Of a stretch of DNA of 64,000 bases, positions 58,505 through 64,000 are shown piece by piece. How positions within the stretch are numbered: position 1 is the first letter of the stretch; each line of letters opens with the position of its first letter. The notes under the pieces are model-generated. The model had not been told where the DNA came from and did not search any database. It was given only the letters and a program-made list of their open reading frames with translations. The stretch is taken from the NCBI GenBank assembly GCA_910584285.1, contig CAJTYK010000002.1, positions 1 to 64,000 of the forward strand. The letters are read 5' to 3'. This DNA comes from an uncultured Oscillospiraceae bacterium (lineage in GTDB: Bacteria > Bacillota > Clostridia > Oscillospirales > Oscillospiraceae). Made by a program: the position numbers and the translations under genes.

Positions 58505-59247
58505 AGGCCCTGTTTCTTTTCGTAGCCCCGGGGGGTGATCATCCGGCCGCCCTCTGCCAGCGTGGTGGATGAGCCGATGAATACGGTGGAGAACATATCC
58601 AATTGGGTGTCCCGCAGCTCGCCCAGGGGAAGCACGCGGGCCTCCTCGCCCTCCCGGCCGGTGTTGCGGACGTAGCCGCACACGGTTTCCGGGCTGACGC
58701 CCGCGCTGAGCAGGATGTCACACGCCCGTTGCAGATAGTCCGGGCGCTTGTGGGAGGCGGGGTTGTAGATCACCATGGAGAAGTCCCCCGCCGCCGCGCA
58801 GCGCAGGCGGTTCTCAATGGCCTCCCAGGGGGTGAGCAGGTCGGACAGGGAGATGACGCAGAAATCGTGGCCGATGGGGGCCCCCAGCAGGGCCGCCCCA
58901 GACAGGGCGGAGGTCACCCCGGGCACCACCTCCACCTCCACGTCCGGCCACTGGGGGGCAAGCTGGAAGACGGGCCCCGCCATGCCGTACACACCCGCGT
59001 CCCCGCTGCACACCAGGGCCACGGTTTTGCCGCTGTCCGCCGTCTCCAGCGCCCAGCGGCAGCGGTCGATCTCCTTGGTCATGGGGGTGGTGTAGCTGTC
59101 CTTGTCCGGGTACAGACCCTTCACCAGCTCCACGTACACCGTGTAGCCGCACAGCACCTGGGCGTCCTCCAGCGCCGCCCGGGCCTGGGCGGTGAAATAC
59201 TTCTGATCGCCGGGGCCCAGCCCCACCACGTACAGCCGCTTTGCCAT
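58501..59247 (-). CDS. cbiH: Cobalt-precorrin-3 C17-methyltransferase CbiH
   Basis: 248-residue SAM-dependent enzyme that contracts the ring. Methylase motifs: LYVVGLGPGDQKYFTAQA, VALVCSGDAGVYGMAGPVF, VVPGVTSALSGAALLGAPIGHDFCVISLSDLLTPW in parts, FSMVIYNPASHKRPDYLQ. No extra nitrite-reductase-like domain. Between cbiF and cbiJ. Confidence 0.94.
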   Translation of the reverse strand: MAKRLYVVGLGPGDQKYFTAQARAALEDAQVLCGYTVYVELVKGLYPDKDSYTTPMTKEIDRCRWALETADSGKTVALVCSGDAGVYGMAGPVFQLAPQWPDVEVEVVPGVTSALSGAALLGAPIGHDFCVISLSDLLTPWEAIENRLRCAAAGDFSMVIYNPASHKRPDYLQRACDILLSAGVSPETVCGYVRNTGREGEEARVLPLGELRDTQLDMFSTVFIGSSTTLAEGGRMITPRGYEKKQGL

Positions 59248-59251
59248 GGCC

Positions 59252-60028
59252 TTACCCTCCCTGGGCGGGGGAATCCGTCCCCTGCCGGAACTCGGTGGTG
59301 AAGGCGGGGTCGTAGAGCTTGCTGCGCTCGTAGCTCTGCCCCAAAAAGCCCCCCACCAGGATGATGGCGGTTTTCCAGATGCCCGCCGCGTTCCCGGCCT
59401 GAGCCAGAGTGCCCACGGTGCACCGGACGATCTGCTCCTCCGGCCAGGTGGCCTTGTAGACGATGGCGGCGGGGGTATCGGCGGTGTACGCCCCGCCCGC
59501 CAGCAGCGCCGCCTGCACCTGCTCCTGCATCCCGGCGGACAGGAAGATGGCCATGGATGCCCCGTGGGAGGCCAGCTTCTCCAACGTCTCCCCCTCGGGC
59601 ACCGGGGTGCGGCCCGCCATGCGGGTGATGATCACGCTCTGGCTCACCCCGGGCAGGGTGTACTCCGCCCCCAGGGCCGCCGCCGCCCCGCAGAAGCTGG
59701 ACACCCCCGGCGTGTCATCCCAGGGTATGTTCAGCTTGTCCAGCTCGTCCATCTGCTCCCGGATGGCCCCGTACAGGCAGGGGTCGCCGGTGTGCAGCCG
59801 CACCAGCTCCAGGCCGCGGGCGTCGGCCTCCTTCATCACGTCCAGCACCTGCTCCAGCGTCATTTCTGCGCTGTTGTAGATCCGACAGCCCTCCTTGGCC
59901 AACCCCAGCAGGGCGGGGTTTACCAGGCTCCCGGCGTAAATGATCACGTCCGTCCCCTTCAGCAGCTCCGCCCCCCGCAGGGTGATGAGGTCGGCCCCGC
60001 CGGGGCCCGCGCCTACAAAATGTACCAT
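59252..60028 (-). CDS. cbiF: Cobalt-precorrin-4 C11-methyltransferase CbiF
   Basis: 258 residues. Motifs: VHFVGAGPGGADLITLRGAE, VIIYAGSLVNPALLGLA, LVRLHTGDPCLYGAIREQMDEL, and DTPGVSSFCGAAAALGAEYTLPGVSQSVIITRMAGRTPVPEGE in parts. The size is typical. One bp after cbiL and 4 bp before cbiH. Confidence 0.95.
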   Translation of the reverse strand: MVHFVGAGPGGADLITLRGAELLKGTDVIIYAGSLVNPALLGLAKEGCRIYNSAEMTLEQVLDVMKEADARGLELVRLHTGDPCLYGAIREQMDELDKLNIPWDDTPGVSSFCGAAAALGAEYTLPGVSQSVIITRMAGRTPVPEGETLEKLASHGASMAIFLSAGMQEQVQAALLAGGAYTADTPAAIVYKATWPEEQIVRCTVGTLAQAGNAAGIWKTAIILVGGFLGQSYERSKLYDPAFTTEFRQGTDSPAQGG

Positions 60029-60029
60029 G

Positions 60030-60731
60030 CTATTGCTCCTCCTTTACGAGGACGGTGGCAAAATAGCCCACGTCCCCGGGAATCTGTTCCAGCTCCGTCC
60101 ACACTCGCTCGGTGGGCAGGCCGCAGTCCTCCACCAGCGCCGCCCGGGAGAGCTGGCCGGTGGTTTTCAGCGCCTCCACGATCTCGGGCAGGCCCCGGCC
60201 CGCCTTCATCAGCACCTTGCCCCCGGGCTGCTCCACCAGCGGGGCCACCGGCCCCTTGCCCACCGGGATGATATGCAGGGGAGAGCCCCAGCGCACCAGG
60301 GTGGCGCCCAGTCGGGCCGCCGCCGCGCAGAAGCTGGGCACGCCGGGGATCATCACCGTCTCATAGCCCCGGCGGTTCAGCAGCTCCATCAGATATCCCC
60401 AGGTGGCGTAGATGGAGACATCGCCCAGGTTGGGCATGGCCACGTCCTCCCCCCGATCCAGATGGGCCTGGATGGCGTCCGCCGCCGCCTGGTGGGAGGC
60501 CTGGAGCACCGCCGGATCTTGGGACATGGTGAAGGTCAGGGGCAGGATGGTTTTATCCGTCAGATCCACCGCCCCCCGGGCGATGTCCAGGGCCAGCATC
60601 TCACCGCTCCTGGTCTGGGGGGCGGCGATGACGGGGCACCGCTCCAGAGTATGGACCGCCTTCAGAGTGATCAGCTCCGGGTCGCCGGGGCCCACCCCCA
60701 CGCCATAGCATACGCCGCGCTTCACTTCCAT
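60030..60731 (-). CDS. cbiL: Cobalt-factor II C20-methyltransferase CbiL
   Basis: 233-residue SAM-dependent methylase acting on cobalt-sirohydrochlorin. Motifs: CYGVGVGPGDPELITLKAVH, EDVAMPNLGDVSIYATWGYL, IPGVPSFCAAAARLGATLV, and GKVLMKAGRGLPEIV. It follows cbiD with a 10-nt overlap. Confidence 0.93.
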   Translation of the reverse strand: MEVKRGVCYGVGVGPGDPELITLKAVHTLERCPVIAAPQTRSGEMLALDIARGAVDLTDKTILPLTFTMSQDPAVLQASHQAAADAIQAHLDRGEDVAMPNLGDVSIYATWGYLMELLNRRGYETVMIPGVPSFCAAAARLGATLVRWGSPLHIIPVGKGPVAPLVEQPGGKVLMKAGRGLPEIVEALKTTGQLSRAALVEDCGLPTERVWTELEQIPGDVGYFATVLVKEEQ

Positions 60732-61867
60732 CCCTCCAAAATCTCATTTGCTTTATCCGTCTGGCCCAGGGGGCCGTATACGTTGGAAAAGATCACCGCG
60801 CCCACGGCATAGGCCCCCGCCGCCCGCCGCTCCAGGTGGAGCTGGATGGCGGCCAGCAAGCTGTCCAGCACCGCCCGCCGCAGCCCGTCAGTGTCCAGCA
60901 GCTCCAGGCAGGCGTCGGTGGTAGCGGCGTCCATCAGCCTCCGGCACAATTCCACATCGGCCCCGCACAGGGCCGCGTGGGCGCAGAACAACTCCGTCCG
61001 GCAGTCGGCGTATTTGGAGTGGGTGTTCATGATCCCACCCGCTGCCTTCACCAGCTTGCCGATGTGGCCCGCCACCAGCACCCGCTGGAACCCTGACCCC
61101 GCGGCGATGTCCAGCGCGTCCCCTAAAAAGTTGGAGTACTTCACCACCGGCACGCCCAGGCCGTCCAGCCCGGTGCTTTTGAGAAAATCCTCCCCATAGT
61201 TGCCGGGGGTGAGGATCAGCTCCGTAGAGCTCACCGCCGCCTGCCGCAGCTGGAGGGCGATGGTGTCCACAATGGCCTGCTCGCTCATGGGCTCCACAAT
61301 GCCGGAGGTGCCCAGGATGGACAGGCCGCCCACCACCCCCAGCACCGGGTTGAAGGTCTTGGCCGCCCGCGACCCCCCGCCGGGGATGGAGATGGTGACA
61401 TCCATGCCGTCGGCGCAGTCCAGCTGGGCGCACGCGGCCTGCACCTGCTCCTCGATCATCCGCCGGGGCACCCGGTTGATAGCGGCGGCCCCTACGGGCT
61501 GATCCAGGCCGGGCTTGGTCACCCGGCCCACCCCCTCGCCGCCGTCGATCCGCACTCCGGGCTGGGAAACGCGGGTCACCTCCGCCCAGATCAGCATCCC
61601 GTCCGTCACGTCGTAGTCGTCCCCGGCGTCCTTGCGCACGGCGCACCGGGCCCGCCGCCCAGGCTCCAAAAGTTCTACCCCCGCCGGGGGGACGGCCACC
61701 TCCAGCCCCTTGGGTGTGGTGAGGGAGAGGGCCTCCGGAGCCTCCCCCGTCAGCAGCAGCCGGACCGCTCCCGCCGCCGCCAGCGCCGCACAGGTGCCCG
61801 TGGTATAGCCGCAGCGCAGCATGGACTGCCCACTGCGCACATAGTGCGTGAACCCGCCACCCTCCAC
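60722..61867 (-). CDS. cbiD: Cobalt-precorrin-5B C1-methyltransferase CbiD
   Basis: 381 residues. First gene of the riboswitch-controlled operon. Typical LRCGYTTGTCAALAAAGAVR near the start, VTKPGLDQPVGAAAINRVPR, ISIPGGGSRAAKTFNPVLGVVGGLSILGTSGIVEPMSE in parts, and LVAGHIGKLVKAAGGIMNTHSKYADCR in parts. GTG 61867 lies 9 nt behind AAGGAGG; it is taken as the start. Terminator at 61887 just upstream is the riboswitch switch point. Confidence 0.94.
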   Translation of the reverse strand: MEGGGFTHYVRSGQSMLRCGYTTGTCAALAAAGAVRLLLTGEAPEALSLTTPKGLEVAVPPAGVELLEPGRRARCAVRKDAGDDYDVTDGMLIWAEVTRVSQPGVRIDGGEGVGRVTKPGLDQPVGAAAINRVPRRMIEEQVQAACAQLDCADGMDVTISIPGGGSRAAKTFNPVLGVVGGLSILGTSGIVEPMSEQAIVDTIALQLRQAAVSSTELILTPGNYGEDFLKSTGLDGLGVPVVKYSNFLGDALDIAAGSGFQRVLVAGHIGKLVKAAGGIMNTHSKYADCRTELFCAHAALCGADVELCRRLMDAATTDACLELLDTDGLRRAVLDSLLAAIQLHLERRAAGAYAVGAVIFSNVYGPLGQTDKANEILEGWK

Positions 61868-61886
61868 GGCAGCCGCCTCCTTCCAT

Positions 61887-61917
61887 GAAAAAAGCGCCCC
61901 TGCTTCACCAGGGGCGC
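61887..61917 (-). terminator. Riboswitch terminator before cbiD
   Basis: Minus strand GCGCCCCTGGTGAAGCAGGGGCGC stem followed by TTTTTT, 20-50 bp before the cbiD start. Confidence 0.9.
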
Positions 61918-61934
61918 GTACTAACCCCGCCCAG

Positions 61935-62105
61935 GAGGGCGGGACGAACCGCTTGCTGTGCTTCCGGTTTCGGCAGAAAAGCTCCAGACCGCCATGTATC
62001 TGACTTATCCCTTCAGGGAGGGCATCACAGTGACCGACTCGCGGGGACTCTCACCCCATTCCATGCGCCGCCGACGCGGCCGCGGCTGGTATCCTATTGA
62101 GTTGG
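61935..62105 (-). promoter_or_regulatory. Cobalamin riboswitch of the cbi/cob operon
   Basis: Minus strand contains GGGTGAGAGTCCCCGCGAGT (core box), GTCGGTCACTGTGATG, GATAAGTCAGATACATGGCGG and CTGCCGAAACC, matching the 44935-45106 aptamer closely. Cobalamin binding should favour the terminator at 61887-61917 and stop expression of the whole 17-gene operon. Confidence 0.9.
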
Positions 62106-62109
62106 CCAT

Positions 62110-62138
62110 ATTGTATCATAATTGCAGGCCGCTGTAAA
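62110..62138 (-). promoter_or_regulatory. Promoter of the cbi/cob operon
   Basis: Minus strand TTTACA (62133-62138), 17-bp spacer, TACAAT (62110-62115). Start near 62103, at the 5' edge of the riboswitch. Confidence 0.65.
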
Positions 62139-62193
62139 GATCGTTTGTGGAACTTCCCGCTGGCCCGGGGGCGGGGGCGGCATAGAATTGTGA

Positions 62194-62670
62194 TCAGGCC
62201 CCCAGGTCGGGGCGCTCCCCAGGCGGCGGGCTGCTCCAGCGCCTCCCCCAGGCCGTGGCCCAGCGCTCACAGTACAGCGCATCGTAGGGGAGCCCCCGCC
62301 TGCTCCGCCAGCCGGCAAAACAATGGCACCAGATGAGGCTGGGCAGCGCCACCACAGGCCAGTACAGTGGGCCCAGCAGCAGACACTGGATGGTGTGCCC
62401 ATATTCATGGGCCCAGAGGGCGGGATGCTCGTCCGCGTTGGGGACGCTGAGGAACAGGAAGATGCCCAGGGACAGGCCCCCCCGGTTCCCCGGCAGGAGG
62501 GTCACAATGCCGTTGTGGAACCGACGGACAGGACAGCGGCCCCGGCAGCACAGGAACACCGCCAAGCCCACCAGGTTCACCGGCAGCCCCCAGGTGAATT
62601 GGATCAGGTAAAAGAGAGCCCTGGACCAGCCGGCGGCGGCCCGGCCGGCAGCGCATTCGATTTTTTGCAT
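62194..62670 (-). CDS. Small membrane protein with HEYGH motif
   Basis: 158 residues. A hydrophobic N-terminal segment (LFYLIQFTWGLPVNLVGLAVFLC), a second (GGLSLGIFLFLSV), then a metalloprotease-like HEYGH in LWAHEYGHTIQCLLLGPLYW, a further membrane segment and a C-terminal ERWA. HExxH plus membrane helices resembles site-2-type or minigluzincin-like proteins; no substrate is known. ATG 62670 is chosen from GGGGGTGG 9 nt upstream; upstream ATGs lie beside the promoter. Confidence 0.75.
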   Translation of the reverse strand: MQKIECAAGRAAAGWSRALFYLIQFTWGLPVNLVGLAVFLCCRGRCPVRRFHNGIVTLLPGNRGGLSLGIFLFLSVPNADEHPALWAHEYGHTIQCLLLGPLYWPVVALPSLIWCHCFAGWRSRRGLPYDALYCERWATAWGRRWSSPPPGERPDLGA

Positions 62671-62706
62671 AACAAAAGCCACCCCCATCCCCATACTATT
62701 TTGTCG

Positions 62707-62735
62707 ATTATACCATCTGTGCCCGGGTCTGTCCA
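62707..62735 (-). promoter_or_regulatory. Promoter of the HEYGH protein gene
   Basis: Minus strand TGGACA (62730-62735), 17-bp spacer, TATAAT (62707-62712). Start near 62700. Confidence 0.65.
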
Positions 62736-62774
62736 CCAGGCACCCTTATGGAAAGAAAGAATCCGCATATTCTC

Positions 62775-62803
62775 TTGCTTTTTTGGTTATTACCATATAT
62801 AAT
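62775..62803 (+). promoter_or_regulatory. Promoter of the DUF6465 gene
   Basis: TTGCTT (62775-62780), 17-bp spacer, TATAAT (62798-62803). Confidence 0.7.
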
Positions 62804-62849
62804 GGGGTAGAAACTTGACCCGGCAAATTATAAAACAGGGGTGAATCTC

Positions 62850-63197
62850 ATGGATAAGGAAAAAACCATTGCCACGGCCGCTGAGCCCGAGGCCACACAG
62901 GAGCCCGTCAAGAAGCCTACGGCAGCGGAGAAAAAGCCCGCCGCGGAAAAGAAGCCCGCCGCTGCGAAGGCCCGTAAGGAGCGCAAGCCCAAGGAGGACA
63001 GCCTTAAGCCCGTGGTCGTCCTACAGTTCCAGGGCACCGAGGTGGATCTGGACACGCTGGTGGAGGCGGCCAGAGCCGACTTCCGGCAGGCCAAGAAGCG
63101 CACGCCCATCACCGAGCTGAAGCTGTACGTCAAGCCGGAGGAGCGCATGGCCTACTATGTGGTAAACGAAAAGCATAACGGGAGCATCGCTTACTAA
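62850..63197 (+). CDS. DUF6465-like protein
   Basis: 115 residues. Lys/Ala/Pro-rich disordered N-terminal half (KKPAAEKKPAAAKARKERK), then a compact domain LKPVVVLQFQGTEVDLDTLVEAARADFRQ and ITELKLYVKPEERMAYYVVN. The folded part has the look of the DUF6465 family, seen in gut Clostridia, without known function. The basic tail could bind nucleic acid. ATG 62850 follows AGGGGTGA. Monocistronic with its own promoter and terminator. Confidence 0.8.
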   Translation: MDKEKTIATAAEPEATQEPVKKPTAAEKKPAAEKKPAAAKARKERKPKEDSLKPVVVLQFQGTEVDLDTLVEAARADFRQAKKRTPITELKLYVKPEERMAYYVVNEKHNGSIAY

Positions 63198-63215
63198 CCT
63201 ATCCACGCCTTTCAA

Positions 63216-63258
63216 AATAAGCGGAGACGCTGCTAACAGCGTCTCCGCTTATTTTTTC
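63216..63258. terminator. Bidirectional terminator
   Basis: AATAAGCGGAGACGCTG / CAGCGTCTCCGCTTATT stem with a CTAA loop and TTTTTTC on the plus strand; A-run on the other. Ends the DUF6465 gene and nagA. Confidence 0.9.
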
Positions 63259-63310
63259 ATGGGTCAAAGCACAGGCCGCTTCCCGCGGAGCTTGCGCCGG
63301 GGCACCGCCC

Positions 63311-64000
63311 TCACCGATCCAGCAGGCGGCCCCGGGTAAACACCAGCTCCACCCGGTTCTCCGAATCCAGCACCACCAGATCCGCATCCTTGCCGTCGGC
63401 GATGGAGCCCTTCCGGTCGAACACCCCGATGAGCCGGGCGGGATTCTCCGTCAGAGCGGGCAGCAGCTCCTCCATGGGCCGCCCGGTGAAGGCCAGCAGA
63501 TTGCGCAGCGCTACGTCCTGAGTGAGGGTGCTACCGGCCCGGGTGCCGTCGCTGGCCAGCTTGGCGTCCCCGTCCTCCACCACCACCTCGTTCACGCCCA
63601 GGTGATACTTGCCGTCGGGCAGCCCCGCCGCCATAATGGAGTCAGTGATGGCCACCACCCGGTCCAGCCCTTTGGTCTTGATCAGCAGCCGCACCGAGCC
63701 GGGGTGGAGGTGCCGCCCGTCGCAGATCATCTCACAGTACACATCCGACTCCAGCACCGCCCCCATAATGGCGGGCCTGTGCTGGTGGAACAGCCCCATG
63801 GCGTTGAAGGTGTGGGTGGCGGCCTGGGCCCCGGCGGCGATGGCCGCCATGGAGGTCTCGTAGTCCGCCCCGGAGTGGCCGATGGCGGGGATGATCCCCA
63901 GCTTCCTGGCCTCCGGGATCAGCTCCACCACACCCTCCACCTCCGGCGACACCGTCAGGTAGCGGATGCCGCCCTCGGCCTGCTCCTGGTAGGAGCGCAG
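63311..64000 (-). CDS. nagA: N-acetylglucosamine-6-phosphate deacetylase, 3' part
   Basis: Removes acetyl from GlcNAc-6-P in amino-sugar recycling. Only the last ~229 codons are here; the 5' part lies beyond the window. Motifs: IPAIGHSGADYETSMAAIAAGAQAATHTFNAM in parts (metal-binding His), MICDGRHLHPG, VVAITDSIMAAGLPDGKYHLG with the catalytic Asp in ITDS, and GSTLTQDVALRNLLAFTG. C-terminal GSIADGKDADLVVLD beta-segment is typical. The sequence continues unbroken to the window edge. Confidence 0.93.
   Translation of the reverse strand: MRSYQEQAEGGIRYLTVSPEVEGVVELIPEARKLGIIPAIGHSGADYETSMAAIAAGAQAATHTFNAMGLFHQHRPAIMGAVLESDVYCEMICDGRHLHPGSVRLLIKTKGLDRVVAITDSIMAAGLPDGKYHLGVNEVVVEDGDAKLASDGTRAGSTLTQDVALRNLLAFTGRPMEELLPALTENPARLIGVFDRKGSIADGKDADLVVLDSENRVELVFTRGRLLDR

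Overview
The window is a GC-rich chromosome segment, very probably from a butyrate-producing anaerobic Clostridia of the Oscillospiraceae type (Flavonifractor, Lawsonibacter, Intestinimonas or relatives). The evidence is the combination of a crt-hbd-bcd-etfBA butyrate cluster, an rnfCDGEAB operon, a monomeric [FeFe] hydrogenase, a complete anaerobic (cbi-type) cobalamin pathway, tandem Spo0A-box-like sites, and small families such as DUF6514, DUF6465, DUF1934 and PRK06851. The genus is an inference. No phage, IS transposase, CRISPR array, rRNA or tRNA was seen.

Layout. 0-2 kb: smpB, ppiB and ssrA (tmRNA) run leftwards. 2-12.9 kb: murI and a DUF1934 gene, then the translation operon rimP-nusA-rnpM-ylxQ-infB-[three small genes including DUF4160]-rbfA-nrnA-truB-ribF-DUF554. 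13.2-18.5 kb: butyrate operon. 18.6-25.9 kb: a Spo0A-box DUF6514 gene, a PRK06851 ATPase, the hydrogenase, lexA with a self-regulatory SOS box, a 38-residue protein, an HtrA protease and two membrane proteins. 26-27.6 kb: an MFS exporter behind a leader peptide and two tandem terminators. 27.6-36.4 kb: Rnf complex, NusG-domain-II protein, Gx transporter, two small membrane proteins, a left-handed beta-helix sugar-nucleotide protein and glmM. 36.4-38.7 kb: hairpin-rich intergenic DNA and a beta-CASP ribonuclease. 38.7-45.1 kb: a cobalamin-riboswitch locus encoding an exported CbiK chelatase with three SLH domains, two lipoproteins and a FecCD-type ABC transporter. 45.2-46.2 kb: cbiG alone. 46.4 kb: a TetR regulator. 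47.2-62.1 kb: a 17-gene riboswitch-controlled cobalamin operon (cbiD to cobO). 62.1-64 kb: an HExxH membrane protein, DUF6465 and the 3' part of nagA.

How the genes fit together. Bcd-EtfAB is expected to bifurcate electrons and reduce ferredoxin. Rnf and the hydrogenase are the expected ferredoxin outlets, so much of the energy metabolism lies within 20 kb. The cobalamin genes cover nearly all steps from precorrin-2/sirohydrochlorin to the nucleotide-loop cofactor, but the only cobaltochelatase visible is the exported, S-layer-type one. Uroporphyrinogen methyltransferase and dimethylbenzimidazole synthesis genes are not in the window.

A recurring structural theme is intergenic DNA made of strings of short hairpins. 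In two or three places the 3' end of the preceding gene is duplicated on the far side of that DNA. A 162-bp MITE-like palindrome sits in the 5' leader of the CbiK gene. These, the DUF4160 cassette inside infB-rbfA, the SLH-CbiK locus and the attenuator of the exporter are the most interesting parts of the window.
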